Of a DNA stretch of 64,000 bases, positions 1 through 9,963 are shown in pieces; position 1 is the stretch's first letter; the number at the start of each line of letters is the position of its first letter. Below the pieces are notes generated by a model that was not told where the DNA came from, did no database searches, and saw only the letters and a list, made by a program, of their open reading frames with translations. Location of the stretch: contig CALEIK010000015.1 of assembly GCA_937876195.1 (NCBI GenBank), positions 1 through 64,000 of the forward strand. The letters are read 5' to 3'. The position numbers were made by a program, and so were the translations under genes. The DNA is from an uncultured Flavobacteriales bacterium. Its GTDB lineage: Bacteria > Bacteroidota > Bacteroidia > Flavobacteriales_D > Crocinitomicaceae.

Positions 1-1240
1 ACGTTTCACCATCACTAGCTCCGGTAATGGTTGGATTTTGATCTGTAGCATTTGTGATTGTTGCACCCATGTCCGATGTCCAATTCCAACTAGTAGCGTC
101 ACCTCCAGTTTCACTGATAACCATAACATCGTTAGCACAGTATGGTCCAGAGTTGGTTGCAGTTACAGTGGGAAGAGCATAAACCGTAACAGTTGTAACA
201 TCGCTACAAATTGTACCATTGTCATCAACTTCAACAGTGAAATCATACGTTCCAGCTCCAGAAGGGACAGCTGCACCAATTGGATTCTCGTCACTGCTTG
301 TAAAACCACCAGGGCCTGTCCATGAATACGAAGCACCAGGAATGTTCGTCGCTGTTAGGTCAACTGTTAGGTTAGCACCGTCACAGATTGGACCACTGTT
401 TCCAGCTGTTACTATACACGTATTACATGGAGGAGGGTTGTTGTAAACTACACTTGCTTCACAGAAAGGGTCTGCGCTAAAGTACACATCCACTCCACAG
501 GCCGCTCCATCGGCTGTAATACCATTTATGGCAAAATTGTAGGGTGGAGAGCCAAAGGGCGCATTGGCCACGGTTGTCTGATTACCATTGCAATCGACGG
601 CTATGAGTGAACCCGTTACTGGTGGATCGACAAAATCAACAGTACCAGTCACATTAAATAATCCAGTGCCAGAATCACACGCCCCAACAGTTACATCTAG
701 TGTGGTAATAGTGCAAGGCTCAACAATACTACAATCTGTTGTGGCCGTTCCTGTAGCTGTAAATGAAATATCTGTAGGATTATTCGAGTAGTTGGTAATT
801 AGCAGAACGTAAACGTCTCCAGATTGCGCATTTGTGATACCAGCATACTCTGTTGAGGCAGTGGAGTAACTGCAGTCAATAACTCCGTTAATCCCAGCTC
901 CTGAACCCGCAGTCCCCATATTACCACAATAACCCATTGCTTCAGCATAATTGGAATAGGGGCCATAAAGGATGAAATCGATATCCTCATCGTTAGAGTT
1001 GGTCATTTCAATATTCATGTTACCGGCTTGGTCAATCTCCATGTAATACCATGCAGGATTAGGTTGTGTACCTAAACAGTCATAATAATTTCCACCTTCA
1101 GCTGTTCCGTTATTTACACCCGCAGGGAAATTATAAGTACTCCCTGTGCAAAAAGCCTCTGCGCTAGCGCAATTATCACCTTGTGCAATAGAGAAAAGAG
1201 AAAAAATTAGGGCAAAAGTAAGTAGTAATAAACTTTTCAT
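1..1240 (-). CDS. Large secreted adhesin-like protein with Ig/PKD-like repeats (N-terminal part, runs off the window)
   Basis: The frame is open from the ATG at 1240 to the window edge, giving about 413 residues with no stop. It begins with a signal peptide (MKSLLLLTFALIFSLFSIAQ). Next comes a Cys-containing domain with the sequence INGVIDCSYS and a stretch ending YVLLITNYSNNP, which I know from N-termini of large Bacteroidota surface proteins. After about residue 250 Ig/PKD-like repeats start, with recurring C-x-x-x-x-x-T-V and GPYC/GPIC motifs. Such proteins are usually T9SS substrates acting in adhesion or gliding, but the C-terminal sorting domain would lie outside the window, so export route is inferred. 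The preceding gene ends only 11 bases upstream, so the two are probably co-transcribed. Total size and ligand cannot be judged. Confidence 0.8.
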   Translation of the reverse strand, partial: MKSLLLLTFALIFSLFSIAQGDNCASAEAFCTGSTYNFPAGVNNGTAEGGNYYDCLGTQPNPAWYYMEIDQAGNMNIEMTNSNDEDIDFILYGPYSNYAEAMGYCGNMGTAGSGAGINGVIDCSYSTASTEYAGITNAQSGDVYVLLITNYSNNPTDISFTATGTATTDCSIVEPCTITTLDVTVGACDSGTGLFNVTGTVDFVDPPVTGSLIAVDCNGNQTTVANAPFGSPPYNFAINGITADGAACGVDVYFSADPFCEASVVYNNPPPCNTCIVTAGNSGPICDGANLTVDLTATNIPGASYSWTGPGGFTSSDENPIGAAVPSGAGTYDFTVEVDDNGTICSDVTTVTVYALPTVTATNSGPYCANDVMVISETGGDATSWNWTSDMGATITNATDQNPTITGASDGET

Positions 1241-1251
1241 AGTTGCGGATA

Positions 1252-1662
1252 TTATTTATTCAATAAGATTGATTTTTCCTTTTCGAGATTTTCAAGACGC
1301 TGTTCATTTCGCGTATACCATCCCTCCTTACGCGCCTTTTCATCCATTTCAGGTGAATTCATAACGTAATCCATTTTTTCCTTGATGTTCTTGATATCGA
1401 TATCGATACTTTCAATTGTCCGAGGAGTGTCAGATTTCTTTTTCACATCTCTCGAATATGAAACTGTGATCGGATAATTTACTTCCTCCTTAGACTCAGA
1501 AGTTCCACTAGCAACAATAGGCTTAGCACTCACGGATTCTTTTGTATGAGATTTTATTGGTGTCGGAGAAATCTCGGATGAATTAGTTGTTTGGCTTTTT
1601 TCTTGAGCAAATAGGCTTGAGGTACCCATTGCAATCAGTAGTAATAGTGTCTTATGCTTCAT
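1252..1662 (-). CDS. Small exported protein of unknown function
   Basis: The product has 136 residues. It starts with a signal peptide (MKHKTLLLLIAMGTSSLFAQ), followed by a Ser/Thr/Lys-rich, probably disordered segment to about residue 75, then a charged helical C-terminus (about 80-136) that looks coiled-coil-like. No known domain is recognised. The gene stops 11 bases before the adhesin gene and both share the context GCAACTATGAA at their starts. This suggests one transcript and a periplasmic or surface role linked to the adhesin, for example as an accessory factor. That link is inference from position only. Confidence 0.75.
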   Translation of the reverse strand: MKHKTLLLLIAMGTSSLFAQEKSQTTNSSEISPTPIKSHTKESVSAKPIVASGTSESKEEVNYPITVSYSRDVKKKSDTPRTIESIDIDIKNIKEKMDYVMNSPEMDEKARKEGWYTRNEQRLENLEKEKSILLNK

Positions 1663-1693
1663 AGTTGCAGTAAAAAATGTTAAATTTTAACCG

Positions 1694-1711
1694 TAGACGT
1701 TCTAGACGTTC
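1694..1711. repeat. Perfect 9-bp tandem direct repeat upstream of the exported-protein/adhesin pair
   Basis: TAGACGTTC occurs twice in a row (1694-1702 and 1703-1711). It lies between the -7-like element at 1725-1732 and the start codon at 1662, so it would sit in the early transcribed leader. It could be an operator or a chance duplication. Confidence 0.5.
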
Positions 1712-1724
1712 ATAAAGTTGCACA

Positions 1725-1732
1725 CAAAATTA
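1725..1732 (-). promoter_or_regulatory. Possible -7 element (TAATTTTG) for the exported protein/adhesin unit
   Basis: On the minus strand this reads TAATTTTG, an exact fit to the Bacteroidota -7 consensus TAnnTTTG, about 62 bases before the start codon. No good -33 TTG is seen at the usual spacing, so the call is tentative. Confidence 0.35.
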
Positions 1733-1840
1733 CTATTTTTTCTATAAAGTATTAATTATTTGAATATGGAAAACAGATAACCTCCGAATTGAACGATATA
1801 ATATACTTATAAACAATATGTTACGTATTTTTTTTTGAGT

Positions 1841-4800
1841 TTATTCAACATACACTTTTAAACCTTCAGAATGCGACGTGAATTCTGGTGCATACATGCA
1901 TTGAATGGTTGCAACGCCATTTGAGAATTGTCCAGCGTGACTTACCCGTAAATCATATTCAAACACATAAGTGCCTTTTGGTAAGTAATCGAAAAAGAAA
2001 TGGGTGGCAGCGTCTCTCGTACTTTCATAGTAGCCTAGACCATCTTGCCACTTGTAGCGAGAAATGACATTCACTGGTTCAAATCCTGCAGCACGCATAT
2101 CTTTCATGTGTACATATTCCATATTTCTATCAGTACGAAGTTCAATGCGCACCCGAACTTTGTCACCCACTTTTAGTTTTGTTGTGGATGAAATAGGGGA
2201 GATAACAGGTCCCCCAGCGGTGTTTTTTACGATGAACAACTGTTTATCAAGGTTCAACTTGGTATCATGGGTGGTGATTTTATCTAAATCCTCAAAGTAT
2301 TGCCAGTACATTGCTCCCCAGCTGACACCTTTAGTTTTTCGTGTCACGCTGATATTTCCAAGGCTCGGTGTGATGTCGTTTCCACTCCATGAAGTTTTGA
2401 AATAACCCGTTCCTGCTTCAACAGGAGTTCCAAGCGCTTTTGGATCTAGTAGTTTTCCGCCAATTCTGATTTCAACTTGCTCATCATTTTCAAGAATTGC
2501 TGTTCCTCGCAACAATAGTGCGTAACAAGCCTCAGCAGTCGCTTTGGTCGTTTTCCAATCTGTGGTTTGTTTTTGTTTCAACAACCAAACTTTCAATTCT
2601 TCAACAGTCGTTTGGTCATCTGTAACTTCGTCAAACGCTTCTATGAGCAAGGCTTGTGTTTCAATTGGTGCTTGATACCAGTAGTAACCAGCAGTATTTG
2701 TTTTCCAGTACATGCCTAATTCATCGTTGACCAATGCACGTTCTTTTAAGGATTTCATGATCGCCACTGCCAACGTAGGATTGTCATATCGTTTTGCTTG
2801 AAGCGCTATCATACCTTCACTGTAGATGGAGAATTTCGTCCAATAGGTTGCCGCTTGTTGTTGGTAATAGTCAAAAGCTTCTTTGGTGTTCTTGTCCATT
2901 GGAATGTCTTTGAAGTAGCTACGTGCATACAAGTACTGCACTTGATATTCACCAATGTGTTGTTCGTTTAAATAATTCGGAGAATGTTTTTTCACCCAAT
3001 AGAAATCTTCGACCAAACGTTTGTCAAGGTAGTTTATTCCTTTAGTGACCATCTTCCAAACACTCTTGTCTTCGCGAACGTTCTTCACTCCGAGATTGTC
3101 AAGGTGTCCCATTCCTGTCATTATGTGCTGCGTAATGTAGCGACTTTCGGGCATCCCTGGGAACCATGGGAATCCACCGTTGGAGACTTGCATCTTCTCT
3201 AATTTCCGAACGGTTGCTGCCAATTCATTGTCCATTTTATTCAAATCGAAGAGCAGTGCTACGCGTTTTTTTCGTTCACTTTCATTCTGAGCGTCGAGCA
3301 CCCATGGTGTTTCTTCCAGCATCACCGATTTCAACTCTTGATTTTTTTGCAAGTTGGATAAAAAGGCATCTGGACTGCTCGTTTTCCAACTTTCGAATAC
3401 CTGCTTAATTTTTGGACTGGAATTCACAATATTTGATGCAATCGCATTTGAATAATAGCGTGTAAACGTTTGTTCAGCACATTCATAGGGGTATTCCATC
3501 ATGTACGGAATTGCTTGAACTGCGTACCATGCAGGATTGGATGTGTATTCCAATGTTACCTTGTGGTGTCTGATCGATGTCGAATTTCCACTTTCGAGCA
3601 GCTTCAAAAAGCTAAACGTTTTGGTGCCAATGCCTTTACTTGGTAGCGGCAAAGATTCTGTTACCAGCATTCTGTTGGACAAGATCGGCACAGCCATTTC
3701 TTCCCCGTCTGTATGGTTCTTCGCTTGCGCTACCACGCGATAAGTCACTGCGCCAACGCCTTCAGGAACTGAAATATTCCACATCAGTGGAGCACTTTGT
3801 CCCTTTTTGACGCTAAAATCGATAGGTGTCGTTTTGTTGCTGAATAAATGATCGATCGGTTGCATACTTACAGCATCGAATAGAAACAACTGAGCAGTTC
3901 CCTCTAAATCTTCCTCCGATAAATTAGAAACCTTGGCGGAGAATGTCATTTGGTCTCCTTCACGCATAAATCGCGGAGCATTTGGTTGCACCATCAATTC
4001 TTTTTGCGTAACGACTTCATCTTGAATCGTACCAATCTTTAGATCTTTGGTGTGTGCCAATCCAATAAATTTCCATTTTGTCAAGGCTTCTGGAATGGTA
4101 AATTTAATCAACACATCTCCATTGGCATCCGTTGCTAGATGAGGGTAGAAGAAGGCGGTCTCGTTCAGGTTAGTTCTTACTTGAACACTTCCTAAACCTT
4201 CACTACTTTTGTCTTTTCCATCAAATCCTTGTTGCAGATTATCCTCACGCTCAGCGCTAGCATCTTCGGCAACTTCTTTTAATTCTCCTGCAGCATATCC
4301 AGATGCTGGAGCAGGTGAATCCTTGTTTGCCGACTTTCTGTATAAAGTGACGTCCACCTCCTCAACTGCCATTTCATCACGGTCAATTGTGTTTCCTGAC
4401 ATTTCACTGTATCGATAGTAGTCGTACTGATAATAATTGTCAAATCCGAACCAATTTAAAGCAGGATATTGAAGATGCGGCATTCCAATGTAATCGTTCC
4501 AATAAGGACCATATCTCTGACTGTATGAAGTAGAAAAGCAGCTACTGGACCTTCCACCATATGAGTAATTCGAAGTGTAGGGATAGAGTCCAAAAGAATT
4601 TCCGGCAAAAGCATCCAATGAGGCATCGTACATTGCAACGAGCATTTCTGCAGCTACTTTTTCTCCCTTTGGTCCCTTGATACGGATTCTCCATTCTTCT
4701 TTACTGCCCGGAAGCAATTTATCCCTGAACGTCTCAAAAGTAACATCAAGTTGTTTATTGCTGTATGGTACGTAGACTGTGAATGTTTCACTAAATGAAC

Positions 4801-7800
4801 GTTCAAATTTCACTGTGCTGAAATGAACAGTTACATTTCCTCGATCCTCTTCTTTAATCGGCAGGGATATCAATTTTTGGGAACCATTTAATTGAATAAT
4901 TTCAGTATGAACGGTTTTGCCTTTTCGTTCAATTTCATAGAGTACAGAAACGTCTTTTGCAGCAGACGCAATTAAGAATTTAGCCACTTCGCCTGGCTCA
5001 CACGTACTTTTTAAAGCAGTCGCCGTCCATAGCTCTTTTGTTGGAGCGATATCACTATTTTTATCAATAAGCGTAACGTATTTTATGTCCTTAACCTCTA
5101 CACCAAAAGTATCCAATGCTGTTGTTTCGATAATGTAGCGTCCTGTCGTCCAACTGCTGAAACCATTCAACGTGACACTGTCTTCCTTGGCGGTATCAAA
5201 TCTTGTAGAAAGGACTTGCTCACCTTTTTTTAATTTAGTCACGTCGGCTTCTTTGTCGTATTGATCGTGTTCAAAAAGTGCATTGAACTCAGCCTGTGTC
5301 AAACGTTTCATATCTGGTCGCTCCCACAAAGGAGTTCTGTAAATGCGATCTGGCTCAATCAATTTTGTGATCACAACCTTTCCTTGTGCGCCTACTTTCT
5401 GTCCGTTTAGGTTTGTTGTTGAAACGGGGTATCGATGTTTATTGCCTTTATCAATTTTGGCTGGAGTGTACAACGACAAATTCATTGCGGTTGTTCCAAC
5501 TGTAACCACTTGAGACGCTGAACGTGTTTCTCCATTGATGTCAGTCACATCGGCAGTGATCGTGTACGAGTAATTCGGCATGTATTTCGTCTGAATGGAA
5601 GGGTCCGATTTTGCGTCAAAACGGATTATGAATTTCCCAGTTTCATCAGTAGTGACTTCGCCGTTAGTGATCTCAACGTTTGATGCTCCTTGCGGATAAT
5701 AGCCCCAGCGATAATATACCCAACTTGGAAAGTAGCTTGTGCGCGTCACGCGGTAACTCACTTTTGCACCATCAATGACTGATCCAGCATATGCTTTCGC
5801 ATTTCCTTCGACTTTAATATTTTGTCCTAATTTGTAGGATTCCTTCACTGGTGTAAAATCGACTTCAAATTTGGGGCGCTTGTATTCCTCGACTAAAAAG
5901 GTGTGACTTCCATGAGGATCTTGGATGCGCATTCTACCGTTTAAAACACCCACAGGTGCGGTAAATGTCCCTGAGAATGTACCATATTCATTGGTGGTCA
6001 GTTGTAAATCAGTAATTTTTTGATGGTTCACATCGTACAAGGTCACCGTAGAAGTTTGGTTGGTAACAATTTCGTGTGATTCTCCTGCGTGCTTTATTTT
6101 GATTCCTTTAAAATGAATCGTCTGACCAGGACGGTAGATACCTCTATCAGTAAAGAAGTGAGTGGTTGTATGGACATCTTTGCTGTAATCTCTTCTGTAG
6201 TATTGATACAATTGAGAACCATTGTTGTAGACATCATTTCCATTTTTCAACTCAATATATACAGAGCGTGATTCCTTTTTAGGAGGCATGGTGAACATCC
6301 CTTTATCATCTGTGGTGTACGATTCTTGTGCTTTTATATCGTAGCGTCGAGTGGTATAATTGTATTTTTGTATAAGCGCTGTGGCTTTTACGTTTTTCAA
6401 AGGAGTCCCAGTCGATCTATCAGATACGGCAATGCTGTAGGAACCATCGCTATTGTTCCGTTGTGTAAAGCCAAGATTTGTCGCCCAAAAGGAGCTGTAA
6501 ACAATGTTGTTTTTTGTTAGTCTGAAGTCGTCGTGTGCAGAAGCCAACACAAAATAATGTCCTAAGTCATTTTCTGGAAGCAGGATTTCTGTAGTGTGAT
6601 TCTGATAATCATTTGGATTTTCAAGCGCTACAGACCATTTATGCACTGGGTCATATTTCGACATAGCATCGATAAGTTCTTCACCATAAAGACTACGTTT
6701 CGTAAATACATCCCAGTTGACTTTGATGATACGAAAGTGAAGACTATCTACATTTTTGTAGCTGACAAGTAATTTCCCTTTCTTATTTGGTAGGTAGGCA
6801 GATTCGGCAGTGAAGTCAATAAATTTAGCGGTAATGTTATGCTTCAAACTTTTGCATTGCTGAGCACCGAAAGAATCAGGGTATTTTTTTATACTCTCAT
6901 CACACAACTCAATTGCTTTCTTTAGTTCCCATCGCACATCAGCATTGGAGGTTGAATAGGTGTTTCCACGTTCTTGGTAATAAAGTCCTCGTTTGTAATT
7001 GATTTTTGAAGAGCTCGAATGATTCACATGTTTTTCAGCAAGCTTATCGAGTGCACTGATGTACCATTGACCTTTCGCTTCGTCGGTAATATGCGAGTAG
7101 GCGAATTGCAGGCGTCTCAGCTCCAAATCGACTTGCGCTGCCGGGTCTTTATCGTTGAGGTGAAATTGGGTCAACTCTTTGTAGATTTTTACGGCGTGTA
7201 AGTAACTAGATAGTGAATCGGTAGACCTTGTGTTGACGGTCAGAAATGTTGTGTTGGAACCAAAATAATTTTTCCCTTCAATGACAAATTTATCCGCTGG
7301 TCTTGTTAGCGAGGTCTCTGAGTTACTAAAATGCAAGAGTGCTCTATTTGCAAGGAAATCGAATAGGGTAGGTTGTAGTTCGATGGCATTTTCACTGTAT
7401 TCAAGGATTTCTTCAAAGTCGGTAATATCGACCCGTTGCAGTTTATCTTTTTCCGTGAGTGAAAGCAAATAGTGTTTATTGATTTCGTTATTGATATGCG
7501 TGAGATCCCACGTTCGAATATCTTTGTTTTCAAAATTGACCGTTACGCTGCGGTTGATGAATTTCCATCGATTTTGACTGTAATAGCGCCAATAGACTTC
7601 AGCAGTTACGGAGTGAATAAGTTGCTTCAACGGAAATACCTCTTTTTGTGCTAGATTGTCCAATTCGTTTAACGCAAGCACGTAGTCATCTTCTTTGATG
7701 TACGAGCTGAATTTCATTTTATGGATTATCGCTTTAACGACTTCGGGTGAATTTTGGTCTTTTTGTGCGGCTGTAAAAATTACATCGACGACATCTAGCG

Positions 7801-8026
7801 CAGATTGATACAATCCTATTCTTTCAAGTGAATCGACTTTTTTCCAGAGATCATCATAGCTACCGTTAAATGTATAGACGATTTTCTCGAGGGGCTTAAC
7901 CTCTGTTGAATCTACTTCTAACGGTGTATTGGTAACTTGATTGTCTTGACTTTTTTCACAAGTATTTGACAGGAATACAAATGCGAATACAATTGTAAGT
8001 GCTGAATAGAGTCTTGTTTTTTTCAT
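1841..8026 (-). CDS. Alpha-2-macroglobulin family lipoprotein with intact thioester motif
   Basis: The product has 2061 residues. The N-terminus has a hydrophobic leader ending LSNTC, a weak lipobox, so it is probably a lipoprotein. A TPR-like helical region of about 400 residues follows. The macroglobulin part contains TDRGIYRPGQTIHFKG (the MG2-type signature) and, near residue 1250, TKWKFIGLAHTKDLKIGT of the A2M domain. The thioester motif CAEQ is complete at residues 1516-1519. A C-terminal receptor-binding-like domain ends the protein. Family members trap proteases by a covalent thioester; bacterial ones protect the cell envelope. Many bacterial versions sit beside pbpC; none is found here. 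It is a single-gene unit, followed 14 bases after the stop by no clear terminator. The ends are well supported. Confidence 0.92.
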   Translation of the reverse strand: MKKTRLYSALTIVFAFVFLSNTCEKSQDNQVTNTPLEVDSTEVKPLEKIVYTFNGSYDDLWKKVDSLERIGLYQSALDVVDVIFTAAQKDQNSPEVVKAIIHKMKFSSYIKEDDYVLALNELDNLAQKEVFPLKQLIHSVTAEVYWRYYSQNRWKFINRSVTVNFENKDIRTWDLTHINNEINKHYLLSLTEKDKLQRVDITDFEEILEYSENAIELQPTLFDFLANRALLHFSNSETSLTRPADKFVIEGKNYFGSNTTFLTVNTRSTDSLSSYLHAVKIYKELTQFHLNDKDPAAQVDLELRRLQFAYSHITDEAKGQWYISALDKLAEKHVNHSSSSKINYKRGLYYQERGNTYSTSNADVRWELKKAIELCDESIKKYPDSFGAQQCKSLKHNITAKFIDFTAESAYLPNKKGKLLVSYKNVDSLHFRIIKVNWDVFTKRSLYGEELIDAMSKYDPVHKWSVALENPNDYQNHTTEILLPENDLGHYFVLASAHDDFRLTKNNIVYSSFWATNLGFTQRNNSDGSYSIAVSDRSTGTPLKNVKATALIQKYNYTTRRYDIKAQESYTTDDKGMFTMPPKKESRSVYIELKNGNDVYNNGSQLYQYYRRDYSKDVHTTTHFFTDRGIYRPGQTIHFKGIKIKHAGESHEIVTNQTSTVTLYDVNHQKITDLQLTTNEYGTFSGTFTAPVGVLNGRMRIQDPHGSHTFLVEEYKRPKFEVDFTPVKESYKLGQNIKVEGNAKAYAGSVIDGAKVSYRVTRTSYFPSWVYYRWGYYPQGASNVEITNGEVTTDETGKFIIRFDAKSDPSIQTKYMPNYSYTITADVTDINGETRSASQVVTVGTTAMNLSLYTPAKIDKGNKHRYPVSTTNLNGQKVGAQGKVVITKLIEPDRIYRTPLWERPDMKRLTQAEFNALFEHDQYDKEADVTKLKKGEQVLSTRFDTAKEDSVTLNGFSSWTTGRYIIETTALDTFGVEVKDIKYVTLIDKNSDIAPTKELWTATALKSTCEPGEVAKFLIASAAKDVSVLYEIERKGKTVHTEIIQLNGSQKLISLPIKEEDRGNVTVHFSTVKFERSFSETFTVYVPYSNKQLDVTFETFRDKLLPGSKEEWRIRIKGPKGEKVAAEMLVAMYDASLDAFAGNSFGLYPYTSNYSYGGRSSSCFSTSYSQRYGPYWNDYIGMPHLQYPALNWFGFDNYYQYDYYRYSEMSGNTIDRDEMAVEEVDVTLYRKSANKDSPAPASGYAAGELKEVAEDASAEREDNLQQGFDGKDKSSEGLGSVQVRTNLNETAFFYPHLATDANGDVLIKFTIPEALTKWKFIGLAHTKDLKIGTIQDEVVTQKELMVQPNAPRFMREGDQMTFSAKVSNLSEEDLEGTAQLFLFDAVSMQPIDHLFSNKTTPIDFSVKKGQSAPLMWNISVPEGVGAVTYRVVAQAKNHTDGEEMAVPILSNRMLVTESLPLPSKGIGTKTFSFLKLLESGNSTSIRHHKVTLEYTSNPAWYAVQAIPYMMEYPYECAEQTFTRYYSNAIASNIVNSSPKIKQVFESWKTSSPDAFLSNLQKNQELKSVMLEETPWVLDAQNESERKKRVALLFDLNKMDNELAATVRKLEKMQVSNGGFPWFPGMPESRYITQHIMTGMGHLDNLGVKNVREDKSVWKMVTKGINYLDKRLVEDFYWVKKHSPNYLNEQHIGEYQVQYLYARSYFKDIPMDKNTKEAFDYYQQQAATYWTKFSIYSEGMIALQAKRYDNPTLAVAIMKSLKERALVNDELGMYWKTNTAGYYWYQAPIETQALLIEAFDEVTDDQTTVEELKVWLLKQKQTTDWKTTKATAEACYALLLRGTAILENDEQVEIRIGGKLLDPKALGTPVEAGTGYFKTSWSGNDITPSLGNISVTRKTKGVSWGAMYWQYFEDLDKITTHDTKLNLDKQLFIVKNTAGGPVISPISSTTKLKVGDKVRVRIELRTDRNMEYVHMKDMRAAGFEPVNVISRYKWQDGLGYYESTRDAATHFFFDYLPKGTYVFEYDLRVSHAGQFSNGVATIQCMYAPEFTSHSEGLKVYVE

Positions 8027-8111
8027 GAGAAAGTATGTTTCCCTAAATGTACAATTAGTCGAAGAAAAAGTTCAGAATTTTCCCGAAAAAGTTACCGTTT
8101 CTTTTGCGCAC

Positions 8112-8141
8112 AAAAAAGGGCCTCAGTTTCCTGAAGCCCTT
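8112..8141 (-). terminator. Rho-independent terminator of rpsA
   Basis: On the minus strand an 11-bp stem (AAGGGCTTCAG with CTGAGGCCCTT, one G-U pair) closes a GAAA tetraloop and is followed by six T. It lies 25 bases after the rpsA stop codon. Confidence 0.9.
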
Positions 8142-8165
8142 TGTCTTATTTTGAATGGTTAGGGA

Positions 8166-9944
8166 TTATTTTCCTTTGTCCATTTTTTCTTTTAATCCAG
8201 CCAAAGCATCTAAATCACCTAATGTAGATTTTTCAGAGTTTTGGTTTACTGCATTCACTGCTGAAGAACCGCTTGATTTGGTTTTCCCTTTTGATGAAGC
8301 TGTTGGTTTGTCATCACCTTCTTCAAAAGTTCTCGTGTGAGAAACAACAATTTTACGTGAATCTTTATTGAATTCAATCACAACAAAATCCAATGTTTCA
8401 TCCACTTGCGCGTTAGAACCATCTTCTTTTCTCATGTGACGTGCAGGGCAAATTCCTTCCAATCCGTAAGGCAATGAAACGATTCCTGATTTGTCTTTGT
8501 TTTCAATAATTGTTCCTTGGTGTGTAGAACCTTCAGTAAATGTAGATTCAAACACTTCCCATGGGTTTTCTTCCAATTGTTTGTGTCCAAGAGAAATACG
8601 ACGGCTTTCACGGTCTATTTCCAATACAACAACATCCAACATATCATCTACCTTACAGAATTCTGATGGGTGTTTGATTTTCTTTTGCCAAGAAAGGTCA
8701 GAGATGTGAATCAATCCATCAACTCCTTCTTCTAATTCAACGAAAACACCGAAGTTTGTGAAGTTACGAACCTTAGCTGTGTGCTGAGTTTTAACTGCAT
8801 ACTTCCCTTCAATTGCTTCCCATGGATCTGGCATTAATTGTTTAATACCAAGTGACATTTTACGCTCTTCACGATCTAATGTTAAAACTACTGCTTCAAC
8901 TTCATCTCCAACATTTAAGAAATCTTGTGCTGAACGTAAGTGTTGAGACCAGCTCATTTCAGAAACGTGAATTAATCCTTCAACTCCTGGAGCGATTTCA
9001 ACGAATGCACCGTAATCGGCCATAACAACAACTTTACCTTTCACTTTGTCACCAACGTTTGTGTCAGCGCTTAGTGCATCCCAAGGATGAGCTTGCAATT
9101 GTTTCAATCCAAGAGCAATTCTTTTCTTGTCATTATCGAAGTCAAGAATTACAACGTTTAATTTTTGGTCTAACTCAACGATTTCTTCTGGGTGATTAAC
9201 ACGTCCCCAAGACAAATCAGTGATGTGAACAAGTCCATCAACACCACCCAAATCGATAAATACACCGTATGAAGTAATGTTTTTAACAGTTCCTTCCAAT
9301 ACTTGACCTTTTTCAAGACCAGAGATAATTTGTTTCTTTTGTTCTTCAAGTTCCGCTTCAATAAGCGCTTTATGAGAGACAACAACGTTTTTAAATTCTT
9401 GGTTAATTTTAACCACTTTGAACTCCATGTTTTTTCCAACATAAACGTCGTAATCACGAATAGGCTTAACATCGATTTGAGAACCTGGTAAGAATGCCTC
9501 TAAACCAAATACATCAACGATCAATCCACCTTTAGTTCTACACTTAACAAATCCAGTGATAATTTCACCTGTTTGTAGTACATCGTTTACTTTAATCCAA
9601 GCACTGTGTACACGTGCAATTCTGTGAGAAACTACAAGTTGACCGTATTTGTCTTCTTGTGTCTCAACGTAAACGTCTACTTTGTCACCAACTTTTAAAT
9701 CTGGATTGTAACGAAATTCACTTGTTGGAATAACGCCTTCAGATTTGGATCCGATGTTGACAACAACTTCTTTTTTGTTCATTGAGATAACAGTACCCTC
9801 AACTACTTCTCTCTCAGCAATTGCGTTGAGTGTTTCTGCGTAGCGATCAGAAAACTCTGAACGTTCAGCTTGTGAGTAACCGTCTAATGCTAATGCATCC
9901 CAATCAAATTCTGCAGTTCCCTGCGTTTGTTCTTTTTTTGCCAT
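8166..9944 (-). CDS. rpsA: 30S ribosomal protein S1
   Basis: The product has 592 residues and six S1 RNA-binding domains, at roughly 48-115, 133-200, 218-285, 303-372, 390-458 and 478-542. Domains 3 to 5 carry the typical pattern YGVFIDLGGVDGLVHITDLSW. A Ser/Lys-rich low-complexity tail ends the protein. S1 unwinds mRNA and helps load it on the 30S subunit; in Bacteroidota, where Shine-Dalgarno pairing is rarely used, it is thought to be important in initiation. The gene stands alone between two terminators and has a roughly 110-base leader with two hairpins, which suggests feedback control. Confidence 0.97.
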   Translation of the reverse strand: MAKKEQTQGTAEFDWDALALDGYSQAERSEFSDRYAETLNAIAEREVVEGTVISMNKKEVVVNIGSKSEGVIPTSEFRYNPDLKVGDKVDVYVETQEDKYGQLVVSHRIARVHSAWIKVNDVLQTGEIITGFVKCRTKGGLIVDVFGLEAFLPGSQIDVKPIRDYDVYVGKNMEFKVVKINQEFKNVVVSHKALIEAELEEQKKQIISGLEKGQVLEGTVKNITSYGVFIDLGGVDGLVHITDLSWGRVNHPEEIVELDQKLNVVILDFDNDKKRIALGLKQLQAHPWDALSADTNVGDKVKGKVVVMADYGAFVEIAPGVEGLIHVSEMSWSQHLRSAQDFLNVGDEVEAVVLTLDREERKMSLGIKQLMPDPWEAIEGKYAVKTQHTAKVRNFTNFGVFVELEEGVDGLIHISDLSWQKKIKHPSEFCKVDDMLDVVVLEIDRESRRISLGHKQLEENPWEVFESTFTEGSTHQGTIIENKDKSGIVSLPYGLEGICPARHMRKEDGSNAQVDETLDFVVIEFNKDSRKIVVSHTRTFEEGDDKPTASSKGKTKSSGSSAVNAVNQNSEKSTLGDLDALAGLKEKMDKGK

Positions 9945-9963
9945 GTTGGCTTAATAGTTTGTA

